Assembly (NCBI GenBank): GCA_035536235.1
Contig: DATLOQ010000045.1
Coordinates: 1-64,000, forward strand
DNA: 64,000 nt
Source: DATLNF01 sp035536235
GTDB lineage: Bacteria > Actinomycetota > Actinomycetes > BP-191
Direction of reading: 5' to 3'
Part shown: positions 17,642 to 25,029 of the stretch, piece after piece
Position numbering within the stretch: the stretch's first letter is position 1
Layout: each line of letters opens with the position of its first letter
Position numbers and translations under genes: made by a program
The notes under the pieces: model-generated
Database searches by the model: none
The model's input: the letters and a program-made list of their open reading frames with translations, nothing else
Told to the model about the DNA's origin: nothing

Positions 17642-19099
17642 TTGAGCGCGTTCACCCGGAGAAGGTTCATCCAAGCCGCCGCAGTCGGCGGCGCGGCCTC
17701 GGTCGCGCCGTTCCGGGCGCTGGCCATGCAGACGGCGACGGCAGCCGAAAAGGCGGCCGGCTACGGCCCACTGGTCGACAAGGGGGACTTGTTCCTCCCG
17801 GCCGCGTTCAACTACCAGATCATCTCCCGGCAGGGAGAGCCCATGAACGACGGCCGGCCCACGCCGGGCATCTTCGACGGGATGGGCGCCTTCATCGGCA
17901 CGGCCGGCGCGACCACGCTGATCCGCAACCACGAGAACCGAGAGCAGGCCGGGGAGCAGAAGGTGGTCACCGGACCTGGGCTGGAGTACGACCCGGCGGC
18001 GTTCGGCGGCAACACCAAGCTCGAGGTGGTGCGCACCAAGACTGGCGAGCGGGATCCAGCCACCGGTCAGCCGCTGTACGCCTACGAGGTGGTCAACCAG
18101 TTCGCCATCCTGGGCGGCACCAGCACCAACTGCGCGGGCGGCTACGCGCCGCCGAAGAAGTGGATCACCTGTGAAGAGGTGGTCAAGCGGACAAACGGCA
18201 TCAAGCATGGGTACGCCTTCGAGATCGACTCCCGCTCCGACGTACCGGTGGCAGCCATCCCGATCCGCTCGGCCGGCCGGCGTGCCCACGAGGCCGCGTT
18301 TTGGCTGGACAAGGCTCTCTACATGACCGAGGACCGTCGGATCGCCGGCACCGGCGGGTCGTGCTTCTACCGCTGGGTCCCGGACTCCGCCGTCGGCGCC
18401 AGCGGCAACCTCGCTGACGTGTCCGGCGTCCTGCTGGCCGCGAAGCTCCGTAGCGAGCCGCGCGCCAACATGGACGTCGGCCGGGTCGTCGGCCAGCCGT
18501 ACCCGGTCGAGTGGGTCACCGTCGACGAGCCGGACCACGACGACGACACGGACAACCGTCGCGACCGAGTGCCGGGCTTCACGCCCAACCGATTCCAGGC
18601 TCAGGACAAGGGCGCGTGCTTCTTCGACCGGCTGGAGGGCATGTGGGTGGACCACGGCAAGCTCTACTTCGCCGCAACCGCCGGTGGCCCGGCCGACCTT
18701 GGCCAGGTCTGGGAGTACGACCAGGGCCGTGAGACGCTGACCTTGATCTACGAGTCGAGCAGTGCAGCGACGCTGCAGAGTCCGGACAACGTCGTGATCG
18801 TGCCGCAGACCGGGGACATCTTCCTGCAGGAGGACGGGCCGGGCGACCAGTACGTCCGGGGCGTCACCCAGGACGGTCGCATCTACGACTTCGCCAAGAC
18901 TGGCGCCAACGACTCGGAGTTCTGCGGTGGGTGCTTCGACCCGGACGGCCAGACGTTCTACCTCAACCAGCAGGGCGGTCGGGGCTCGCTGCCGCACGGC
19001 CCTGTCAACGACGCCGGCGTGACCTACGCGATCTATGGCCCGTTCGCGCAGCGCGACAGCAACCGCAGCCGCAGCTTCGGCAACGGCCCCGCTCGGTAG
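17642..19099 (+). CDS. Tat-exported PhoX-type (DUF839) alkaline phosphatase
   Basis: The 485-residue product begins (TTG)SAFTRRRFIQAAAVGG, a twin-arginine signal. The mature part has the PhoX / DUF839 beta-propeller pattern: GTAGATTLIRNHENRE, GGTSTNCAGGYAPPKKWITCEE, MTEDRR, GACFFDRLEGMWVDHGKLYFAAT, QSPDNVVIVPQTGDIFLQEDG and the C-terminal GGCFDPDGQTFYLNQQG. PhoX enzymes are Ca/Fe-dependent extracellular phosphomonoesterases of the Pho regulon. Start choice: TTG 17642 follows AGGAGG (17632-17637) and gives a normal Tat signal; the in-frame ATG 17555 would add 29 unlikely residues and overlap the PHO-like repeats. A hairpin terminator follows at 19118. Confidence 0.9.
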   Translation: MSAFTRRRFIQAAAVGGAASVAPFRALAMQTATAAEKAAGYGPLVDKGDLFLPAAFNYQIISRQGEPMNDGRPTPGIFDGMGAFIGTAGATTLIRNHENREQAGEQKVVTGPGLEYDPAAFGGNTKLEVVRTKTGERDPATGQPLYAYEVVNQFAILGGTSTNCAGGYAPPKKWITCEEVVKRTNGIKHGYAFEIDSRSDVPVAAIPIRSAGRRAHEAAFWLDKALYMTEDRRIAGTGGSCFYRWVPDSAVGASGNLADVSGVLLAAKLRSEPRANMDVGRVVGQPYPVEWVTVDEPDHDDDTDNRRDRVPGFTPNRFQAQDKGACFFDRLEGMWVDHGKLYFAATAGGPADLGQVWEYDQGRETLTLIYESSSAATLQSPDNVVIVPQTGDIFLQEDGPGDQYVRGVTQDGRIYDFAKTGANDSEFCGGCFDPDGQTFYLNQQGGRGSLPHGPVNDAGVTYAIYGPFAQRDSNRSRSFGNGPAR

Positions 19100-19117
19100 C
19101 GCACCTCCGGACAGGCC

Positions 19118-19150
19118 GACGCCCGGCAGTGGTGGCTGCTGCCGGGCGTC
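19118..19150 (+). terminator. Hairpin terminator after the PhoX-type gene
   Basis: A perfect 12-bp inverted repeat (GACGCCCGGCAG / CTGCCGGGCGTC) with a 9-base loop starts 18 bp after the stop codon. It separates the phosphate block from the aquaporin-arsC pair. Confidence 0.75.
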
Positions 19151-19238
19151 GCTTCATCCGCGCCGCGCTCGCGACATCTTGGTGTTCACTGCGCGGGGCC
19201 GAGCGCGCCGAGATCCAGAGTCTTGAGAGAGGCCCCAG

Positions 19239-19943
19239 ATGACGCCGACACTGTCCCGACGGGTCACCGCGGAGTGCGTCGGCACGGCGTTGCTCGTCGC
19301 CATCGTGGTGGGCTCGGGGATCTTCGCCGAGCGGCTCTCACCCGACGACGTCGGCATCCAGCTGCTTGAGAACTCCCTCGCCACTGCGGGTGGGCTGGTG
19401 GCGCTCATCCTCGCCCTCGGAGCCGTGTCCGGCGCGCACTTCAATCCGGTGGTGACCTTGGCCGAGCGAGTCTTCGGCGGCATGACCACGGCAGAGGCGC
19501 TCGCGTACGTCGGCGCCCAGGTCGTCGGTGCGTGCGTCGGCGCAGTGGTGGCCAACCTGATGTTCGACCTCGATGCGGTCACGCTGTCGACGAACACTCG
19601 CTCATCGGGTGGGCTCTGGCTCGGTGAAATCGTGGCGACCTTCGGGCTGCTGATGGTGATCCTCGGCGTCGTCCGCTCCGGTCGCTCCGCGATGGCGCCG
19701 TTCGCTGTGGCCGGCTACATCGCGGCGGCGTACGGGTTCACCTCGTCGACCAGCTTCGCCAACCCAGCGGTCACCGTCGGGCGCACCCTCACCGACACGT
19801 TCGCGGGAATCGATCCGACGTCGGCACTAGCCTTTGTCGTCGCCCAGCTCGTCGGCGGCCTCGCGGCCATCGGGCTCGCGCAGTTCCTCTACCCCGGCAA
19901 GGCCTCCGTCGACCTCGTCGTACCCCATGACCAGGCCGCCTGA
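19239..19943 (+). CDS. MIP/aquaporin-family channel, probable arsenite channel
   Basis: The 234-residue protein has about six membrane spans and the two half-helix motifs of the aquaporin family. The first is altered: GAHFNPVVT (NPV in place of NPA). The second is FANPAVTVGRT, with the selectivity-filter Arg. GAGAGG precedes the ATG. The stop overlaps the start of the arsenate reductase by one base, so the two are coupled. Aquaporins paired with arsC (AqpS type in rhizobia) let arsenite leave the cell; that role is inferred here from the pairing. Confidence 0.85.
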   Translation: MTPTLSRRVTAECVGTALLVAIVVGSGIFAERLSPDDVGIQLLENSLATAGGLVALILALGAVSGAHFNPVVTLAERVFGGMTTAEALAYVGAQVVGACVGAVVANLMFDLDAVTLSTNTRSSGGLWLGEIVATFGLLMVILGVVRSGRSAMAPFAVAGYIAAAYGFTSSTSFANPAVTVGRTLTDTFAGIDPTSALAFVVAQLVGGLAAIGLAQFLYPGKASVDLVVPHDQAA

Positions 19944-20347
19944 TGACGCCGACCGTCCTGTTCCTCTGCGTGCACAACGCCGGTCGCTCGCAGATGGCAC
20001 TCGGCTGGTTCAACCACCTGGCTCGCGGCCGGGCAGTCGCCTGGTCCGGTGGGTCAGCACCCGCCCAGGAGGTGAACCCTTCTGCGATCGCGGCGATGGC
20101 GGAGGTTGGCATCGACATCACCGCGGAGTACCCGAAGCCGTGGACGGAGGAGATCGTGCGCGTCGCAGAAGTGGTCATCACGATGGGCTGCGGCGACGCC
20201 TGCCCGGTCTTGCCCGGCAGGCGCTACGAGGACTGGGCGCTCGAGGATCCAGCCGGCCAGGACGTGGCCGCCGTGCGCCCGATCCGGGATGAGATCGAAG
20301 CACGGGTACGACGCCTGCTCACCAGCCTCGGAGTGCAGCTCGGCTGA
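19943..20347 (+). CDS. arsC: Arsenate reductase, low-molecular-weight phosphatase type
   Basis: The 134-residue protein has the phosphatase-like P-loop CVHNAGRS (Cys9, Arg15), the catalytic Cys that attacks arsenate. Two more cysteines, Cys83 and Cys87 (MGCGDACPVLPG), are placed like the resolving pair of thioredoxin-coupled ArsC. WALEDPAGQD holds the general-acid Asp region. It reduces arsenate to arsenite in the cytosol. In actinomycetes relatives may also use mycothiol and mycoredoxin. No arsR lies beside it; the nearest neighbour is the convergent mshD, 6 bp away. Confidence 0.9.
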   Translation: MTPTVLFLCVHNAGRSQMALGWFNHLARGRAVAWSGGSAPAQEVNPSAIAAMAEVGIDITAEYPKPWTEEIVRVAEVVITMGCGDACPVLPGRRYEDWALEDPAGQDVAAVRPIRDEIEARVRRLLTSLGVQLG

Positions 20348-20353
20348 GCTCCG

Positions 20354-21310
20354 CTACGGCGTGCGGCGGCGGAAGAGGACGTCGGTGTCCCACCGGGTGA
20401 AGCCGAGGCGCTCGTACACGCGGATGGCGTTGGTGTTGACCTCGTCGACGTAGAGCATCGCTTGCGCGAGACCGCGTTGGCGCAGGTGGGCCAGGCCGAT
20501 CCGGGTCAGTGCTGGCCCGAGTCCCGTCCCTTGCGCGCTCGGATCGACGCCGACCACGTAAACCTCGCCCAGCGCGGCGTGGTCGTGGGACTGCGGTTCG
20601 CCGTCGTGCACGTGGCTGGGCGACCCGCCGTGCACCTTGGTCCAGTGGAAGCCGACCAAGCGGCCGTCGCGCTCGGCCAGGAAGAAGCCGGCGGAGTCGA
20701 ACCAGTCTTCCTCGATCCGTTGTTGGAGATCACCCAGCGTCCACCGCGACTGGTCCGGGTGGTTTGCGAACGCGCGGTTGTTGACGGCGATCCACTCCGC
20801 CTCGTCCTGCCCGACGACGAAGGCTCGGACGGTGACTCCGTCAGGCAGCGGCGCGGGGGGAAGAGGAGCCAGTAATGACCGGCGCATCTGCCAGAGCACC
20901 CGCGACTTGTCGAAGCCCATCGTGGCGGCCAGCCGCTCGGCGCCCGCGTGAGCTCCGTGGGCCCACAGCCGCAGCCGGCTGTCCGGGGACAGGTCGACGA
21001 GGCATCCGAGCAGCGCGCGCCCGTGACCGTGCCGTCGGCGGTCCGGGTGCACGACGAGCTCACCGCTGCTGCCCTCGAACGTATCGGTGGGATCGAGGTG
21101 GGCGTAGCCGACCAGCGAGCCGTCGTGCCAGAGCAGGACGTTGCGCGCCGCGGCGTCGCCGCCTTGACGCAGATGAAGCCACGCATGCTCAGAGAGTGGG
21201 AGGACTCCGTCGGCCTCCGCAGCGGCTTCCAGCAGGTCGAGAATGGCCGTCACGGCGGCGGGCTCGAGTCGCCCCAGCACCTGGCACCCGTCGGGCAAGG
21301 ACATGGCCAT
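20354..21310 (-). CDS. mshD: Mycothiol synthase
   Basis: The 318-residue protein has two tandem GNAT acetyltransferase domains. The N-terminal half (ELVVHPDRRRHGHGRALL) and the C-terminal half (EVYVVGVDPSAQGTGLGPALTRIGLAHL, NAIRVYERLGFTRWDTDVLF) each contain an acetyl-CoA pyrophosphate loop. MshD makes the last step of mycothiol synthesis, acetylating Cys-GlcN-Ins. It lies 9 bp downstream of glnR, an arrangement also found in mycobacteria, which supports the call. Confidence 0.95.
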   Translation of the reverse strand: MAMSLPDGCQVLGRLEPAAVTAILDLLEAAAEADGVLPLSEHAWLHLRQGGDAAARNVLLWHDGSLVGYAHLDPTDTFEGSSGELVVHPDRRRHGHGRALLGCLVDLSPDSRLRLWAHGAHAGAERLAATMGFDKSRVLWQMRRSLLAPLPPAPLPDGVTVRAFVVGQDEAEWIAVNNRAFANHPDQSRWTLGDLQQRIEEDWFDSAGFFLAERDGRLVGFHWTKVHGGSPSHVHDGEPQSHDHAALGEVYVVGVDPSAQGTGLGPALTRIGLAHLRQRGLAQAMLYVDEVNTNAIRVYERLGFTRWDTDVLFRRRTP

Positions 21311-21319
21311 GGGGGCACC

Positions 21320-22042
21320 TTAGGGCAGTGCCACCGGCGTCTCGACGGCGACGTCTGCTGGCGGGCCGGCGCTGAGCGGCGGGCTGACGAACTTGTAGCC
21401 GACGTGGCGGACCGTGCCGATCAGCGCCTCGTGCTCCGCACCGAGCTTGGCCCGCAGCCGGCGTACGTGCACATCGACGGTGCGGGTGCCGCCGTAGTAG
21501 TCGTAGCCCCAGACTTCCTGCAGCAGCTGCGCCCGCGAGAACACCCGGCCGGGGTGCTGGGCGAGGTGCTTCAGCAGCTCGAACTCCTTGAAGGTGAGGT
21601 CGAGCGGCTCGGCCCGCAGCTTTGCCTGGAAGGTCGACTCGTCGATCGTGAGGTCCCCGCGCCGTACGACGCCGTCGTCGGCCGAGTCTGCCCGGTCGCC
21701 GCGCACCCTGGCTCCGGCGAGTCGCAGCCGGGTTTCGACCTCGGCCGGCCCCGCTGTGTCGAGCAGCACCTCGTCGACCCACCAGTCGGCGGTGAGACCG
21801 GCCAGACCACCTTCGGTGAGCACGACGATCAGCGGCACGTCGACCCCGGTGGTGCGGAGCAGCCGGCACAGTGATCGCGCACCGGCGAGATGCGTGCGCC
21901 CGTCCACCAGCAAGGCGTCGCACGGCGCTGCGTCCAGCAGGGCGGCTCCGTCGGGCGGTGCGGTGCGCGTGGCGTGCGACAGCAGTGAGAGCGACGGCAG
22001 CACGGCCGCGGCGGAGCTCTCGATCGTCAGCACGAGGAGCAT
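21320..22042 (-). CDS. glnR: GlnR-type orphan response regulator
   Basis: The 240-residue protein has a receiver-like N-terminal domain (MLLVLTIESS...DALLVDGRTHLAGA, Asp47 in the phospho-acceptor area) and an OmpR/PhoB winged helix (LDLTFKEFELLKHLAQHPGRV, EVWGYDYYGGTRTVDVHVRRLRAKLG, GTVRHVGYKF). GlnR controls nitrogen genes without a partner kinase. The receiver lacks the usual acidic pocket (no DD pair near the start), which is typical of GlnR. I start at MLLVLT; the longer frame upstream overlaps moaD. It is followed by mshD, as in M. tuberculosis Rv0818-Rv0819. Confidence 0.9.
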   Translation of the reverse strand: MLLVLTIESSAAAVLPSLSLLSHATRTAPPDGAALLDAAPCDALLVDGRTHLAGARSLCRLLRTTGVDVPLIVVLTEGGLAGLTADWWVDEVLLDTAGPAEVETRLRLAGARVRGDRADSADDGVVRRGDLTIDESTFQAKLRAEPLDLTFKEFELLKHLAQHPGRVFSRAQLLQEVWGYDYYGGTRTVDVHVRRLRAKLGAEHEALIGTVRHVGYKFVSPPLSAGPPADVAVETPVALP

Positions 22043-22106
22043 GAGGCACGATACCCGACGTGAGAGCAGTGCTCGGCGCCGTCCACGTGCCGACGGCGGT
22101 GGGCTG

Positions 22107-22361
22107 ATGGGGCGCGGGGTGCTCCGGTACTGGGCCGCTGCCCGGGAGGCTGCGGGCTGCGCGGAGGAGCCGTACGACGCGGACACGCTCGCCGACGCGC
22201 TCGACCGTGCCCGGTCGTTGAGGCAGGAGCGGTTCGCTCGAGTGCTGGACCGGGCGTCCTTCCTCGTGGATGGGAATCCCGTGGGCAGCCGACCCCATCA
22301 GGAGATCGCGCTCGGCGACGACTCGGTGGTCGAAGTCCTGCCGCCCTTCGCGGGGGGGTGA
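22107..22361 (+). CDS. MoaD/ThiS-family sulfur carrier protein
   Basis: The 84-residue ubiquitin-like protein has a beta-grasp pattern (VLRYWAAAREAAG, VVEVLPPFAGG) and ends in the diagnostic Gly-Gly that is thiocarboxylated. It could serve molybdopterin or another sulfur-transfer pathway; moaE or thiS partners are not in the window. It is divergent from glnR with 64 bp between starts. The same carrier family is common next to sulfurtransferase genes in actinomycetes. Confidence 0.88.
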   Translation: MGRGVLRYWAAAREAAGCAEEPYDADTLADALDRARSLRQERFARVLDRASFLVDGNPVGSRPHQEIALGDDSVVEVLPPFAGG

Positions 22362-22388
22362 GGCCGGGACGCAGGCCCGCGTGGGACC

Positions 22389-23174
22389 ATGCCGACCATG
22401 GCTCACGCTGCTCCGCCGCCTCCCCGGGTCATCCCTGTCATGGCGGCGGCGGCTCTGGTGGCAGCGCTGGTCGCTGGATCGGCGGCAGCTGGCAGCGTGC
22501 CGCTCACCGTCGCCGTTGCGGCGATCCAGCTTGCTGTTGCCGGTGGGCTCGTCGTGCTGGCTGCTGCGCCGGCGCCGCGACAGAGCGTCGTGCTGGCCGC
22601 CAGTGCCGCGACGTCAGCAGACATCCTGCTTCTGCGCCGGGACAGTGTGCAGATCGGCGAGCTCATCGCGGTGGTCGCCGTCGCACTCGTGGTGACGTTG
22701 CTGCTCGAGCTCCTGCGCACGAACCGGACTCGAGTGACCGTCTCACTGGCGGTCACCATGTCGGCCGTGATGTTCGTCGTGCTGGTTGCGCACCTGTTCG
22801 CGTTGCAGTCGCTCAACCGCGGGGACCGGCTCACCCTGGTCGGCTACGGGTGCGCGGCAGCAGGGCTGGCAGTGGGCTGGCTCGTCAGCCTCGTCGCGCC
22901 GGCGGCCACGGTCGTGGCCGCGGCGACCACTGCAGCCGGACTCGGGCTGGGCGCTGCCATCGGTGGTGCGGCGCCCCCACTGAGCTCCGGGACGGGCGCC
23001 ATCTTGGGCGGTGGAGCAGCGCTCGCTGCTGCGGTCGCCGTGGCCGCGAGCTCCCTCGCCTCCACCGATGTGGGCCCACGCCGGCGCGACCTGGGTCGGC
23101 CATTTGCCGCGACGCTTCCGTGCGTGGTCGTGGCGCCCGTGGCTTATGTCCTGTCGCTGCTCGTCGTGGGCTGA
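22389..23174 (+). CDS. Polytopic membrane protein of unknown function
   Basis: The 261-residue protein is very hydrophobic, with seven or eight predicted membrane segments rich in Ala, Val and Leu and a few short polar loops (RDSVQIGELI, LRTNRTRVTV, GPRRRDLGRP). No enzyme motif is visible. It starts at ATG 22389 (or ATG 22398) 27 bp after moaD and is followed by lmeA after 12 bp, so moaD, this gene and lmeA may form one operon. Confidence 0.7.
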   Translation: MPTMAHAAPPPPRVIPVMAAAALVAALVAGSAAAGSVPLTVAVAAIQLAVAGGLVVLAAAPAPRQSVVLAASAATSADILLLRRDSVQIGELIAVVAVALVVTLLLELLRTNRTRVTVSLAVTMSAVMFVVLVAHLFALQSLNRGDRLTLVGYGCAAAGLAVGWLVSLVAPAATVVAAATTAAGLGLGAAIGGAAPPLSSGTGAILGGGAALAAAVAVAASSLASTDVGPRRRDLGRPFAATLPCVVVAPVAYVLSLLVVG

Positions 23175-23186
23175 GAGGATCTCGCA

Positions 23187-23900
23187 GTGTTCAAGGGCCT
23201 CTTCCTCTCCGCGGCAGTCCTCATCGGCTTGGCCGGCTTGGCCGACCGGGGTTTGGCGGCTCTGGCCGGCAACGCTGTGGGGGAGGCGATCGCGCGCTCG
23301 GAGGGCCTCAGTGACGAGCCCGACGTGACCTTCCACGGGTTCCCGTTTCTGACGCAGGCAGCGCGTGGCCGGTACGACGAGGTCGATGTTGAAGCTCGCG
23401 ACGTACGTCTCAGCGAGCTGAGCTTCGCCGTGGTGACCGCCGACCTTCGGGGGATCGAGGTGAGCATCGGTGACGCGTTGTCCGGTGAGGTCACCGCAGT
23501 TCCGTTGACCTCGGGCACGGCCACGGTGGAGCTGACCTACGCCGACCTCAACGCCTACCTCGACAGTCGCCCTGGCTCGCCGCGGGCGTCGGCCAGTGGA
23601 GACGGGCAGCTGCTGGTGCGTTCGTCGGTGGGTGTGCCGGGTCGTGGCAGCGTGCCGGTCGAGGGCACGGGCTCAGCGACGGTGGGTAGAGACGGGATCG
23701 TCGTCAAGGTGGCGAGCGTTCGGGCGCAGTCAGGTGCTGCGCTGCCGGCCGCTGTGGCGGGAAGCGCAGCCGGCCGGCTCTCTTTCACCATCCCCACTGC
23801 GGGGCTGCCCTTCGGCATCACCGTGCGTGAGGTGGCCGTCGAGAGGAATGGGCTGCGGTTCGGCGCCACGGCGCAGGGGATGGTCATCCGAGCCCGCTGA
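23187..23900 (+). CDS. LmeA-family phospholipid-binding protein (DUF2993)
   Basis: The 237-residue protein starts at GTG with GAGAGGA upstream. It has an N-terminal hydrophobic signal or anchor (LFLSAAVLIGLAGLADRGLAAL), then a mostly beta DUF2993 domain (VTFHGFPFLTQAARGRYDEVDVEARDVRL; ISIGDA-like repeats; LPFGITVREVAVERNGLRF). Mycobacterial LmeA (Rv0817c) binds phospholipid in the periplasm and is needed for lipomannan elongation. The gene lies in the same neighbourhood as there, next to glnR and the sulfurtransferase. Function here is by homology. Confidence 0.85.
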   Translation: MFKGLFLSAAVLIGLAGLADRGLAALAGNAVGEAIARSEGLSDEPDVTFHGFPFLTQAARGRYDEVDVEARDVRLSELSFAVVTADLRGIEVSIGDALSGEVTAVPLTSGTATVELTYADLNAYLDSRPGSPRASASGDGQLLVRSSVGVPGRGSVPVEGTGSATVGRDGIVVKVASVRAQSGAALPAAVAGSAAGRLSFTIPTAGLPFGITVREVAVERNGLRFGATAQGMVIRAR

Positions 23901-23979
23901 CCGGGTGCGCGGGTAGGAGCTGCCGCCCGCTCCGTTCCGGCTCATCACGGGGCGGGAAGGATGTCGGACCTTCGCGCGT

Positions 23980-23992
23980 TAGACTCGCCACA
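23980..23992 (+). promoter_or_regulatory. TAGACT -10 box for a leaderless transcript
   Basis: TAGACT (23980-23985) stands exactly seven bases before the ATG of the leader peptide. The transcript would therefore begin at or next to the ATG, with no Shine-Dalgarno. The same TAGACT-N7-ATG layout occurs before asd at 57715. Confidence 0.7.
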
Positions 23993-24067
23993 ATGGGCAT
24001 CTCGACCGTGTTGGTGAAGCGCCGGACCGTGGACTACGGCCGGCTGCGCAGCGCGCTCTGTCGCTAG
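23993..24067 (+). CDS. Putative cysteine-sensing leader peptide (leaderless, 24 aa)
   Basis: The 24-codon ORF runs from an ATG at the presumed transcription start to TAG 24065. The peptide is Arg-rich in the middle (VKRRTVDYGRLR) and ends SALCR, so Cys23 is the penultimate residue. Leaderless small ORFs of this pattern (RR-x-VD-x2-R...ALC) occur upstream of cysteine and sulfur operons in mycobacteria and streptomycetes, where ribosome stalling at Cys codons opens downstream translation. Known mycobacterial examples have several Cys codons; this has one. A hairpin starts one base before its stop codon ends. It was too short to stand out by length; the call rests on context and pattern. Confidence 0.72.
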   Translation: MGISTVLVKRRTVDYGRLRSALCR

Positions 24068-24109
24068 CTCCTGACCGCCTTTCTCGCGTCATCTCTCCCG
24101 TCAGGAGTT
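24066..24109 (+). promoter_or_regulatory. Attenuator hairpin hiding a Shine-Dalgarno
   Basis: AGCTCCTGAC (24066-24075) pairs with GTCAGGAGTT (24100-24109): ten pairs with one G-U, loop 24 bases. The 3' arm contains AGGAG (24103-24107), the only good ribosome binding site for the ATG at 24115. The 5' arm begins within the leader stop codon, so a ribosome stalled at Cys23 (24059-24061) would cover it and free the binding site. Confidence 0.72.
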
Positions 24110-24114
24110 CCCCC

Positions 24115-24195
24115 ATGTCCGGCCTTGCTGCCTTGGCATGCGAGGTCTTCCTGCTGTCCGACGCCTCCCCACCTTTCGAAGGAGCAATCGCATGA
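24115..24195 (+). CDS. Small ORF (26 aa) translationally coupled to the sulfurtransferase
   Basis: ATG 24115 has AGGAG at a 7-base spacing. The peptide (MSGLAALACEVFLL...GAIA) carries one Cys at position 9. Its TGA overlaps the sulfurtransferase ATG as ATGA, so ribosomes finishing it can restart directly. It seems to be a coupling device, not a functional protein, but it could be a real small protein. Codon use is ordinary for the region. Confidence 0.5.
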   Translation: MSGLAALACEVFLLSDASPPFEGAIA

Positions 24196-25025
24196 GCCGC
24201 ACCGATGCACTCGTAGACGTGACGTGGGCCGAGGCCAATCTCGGCAGGCCCGGAGTCGTCTTCGTCGAGGTGGACGAAGACGTGTCTGCCTACGACAAGG
24301 GCCACCTGGCCGGCGCCGTTCGCCTGGACTGGCAGACCGAGCTGCAGGACCAGGTGAAGCGTGACTTCGTCGACAAGGATGCGTTCGAGAAGCTGCTCTC
24401 CGCCAAGGGAATCGGCAACGACGACACCGTCGTGCTCTACGGCGGTAACAACAACTGGTTCGCCGCGTACGCCTACTGGTACTTCAAGCTCTACGGCCAC
24501 AGCGACGTCAAGCTGCTCGACGGTGGGCGCAAGAAGTGGGAGCTCGACTCGCGTGAGCTCACCGAAGAGGTGGTCCAGCGCGCAGCGACGTCGTACACCG
24601 CGAAAGACCAGGACCTGTCCATCCGCGCCTTCCGCGATGAGGTCATCGCCGCGATCGGGGAGAAGAACCTCGTCGACGTGCGCTCCCCCGACGAGTTCTC
24701 CGGCAAGCTGCTCGCGCCCGCGCACCTTCCCCAGGAGCAGTCACAGCGGGCCGGCCACATCCCGACTGCGGTGAACATCCCGTGGTCGAAAGCCGCTAAC
24801 GACGACGGCACGTTCCGCAGCGACGACGAGCTGCGCTCCCTCTACGCCGACGCTGGAGTGGACTTCGGCAAGGAGACGATTGCTTACTGCCGCATAGGGG
24901 AGCGGTCGTCGCACACATGGTTCGTACTCCGGGAGCTGCTGGGCGAGCAGGGCGTGAAGAACTACGACGGATCGTGGACCGAGTACGGCTCACTCGTCGG
25001 CGTACCCGTCGCCAAGGACGTCTGA
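24192..25025 (+). CDS. Thiosulfate sulfurtransferase (tandem rhodanese)
   Basis: The 277-residue protein has two rhodanese domains; the C-terminal one is active, with Cys233 in AYCRIGERSSHTWF. The N-terminal domain (YDKGHLAGAVRLDW, VVLYGGNNNWFAAYAYWYFKLYG, LLDGGRKKW) is the inactive partner. It moves sulfane sulfur from thiosulfate to an acceptor, as in mycobacterial CysA2/SseA. The start at 24192 has its own GAAGGAG 7 bases upstream, partly inside a small CCTT-TCG-AAGG hairpin (24172-24182), and overlaps the preceding small ORF. The DUF1416 gene follows after 4 bp. Confidence 0.93.
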   Translation: MSRTDALVDVTWAEANLGRPGVVFVEVDEDVSAYDKGHLAGAVRLDWQTELQDQVKRDFVDKDAFEKLLSAKGIGNDDTVVLYGGNNNWFAAYAYWYFKLYGHSDVKLLDGGRKKWELDSRELTEEVVQRAATSYTAKDQDLSIRAFRDEVIAAIGEKNLVDVRSPDEFSGKLLAPAHLPQEQSQRAGHIPTAVNIPWSKAANDDGTFRSDDELRSLYADAGVDFGKETIAYCRIGERSSHTWFVLRELLGEQGVKNYDGSWTEYGSLVGVPVAKDV

Positions 25026-25029
25026 GCGC

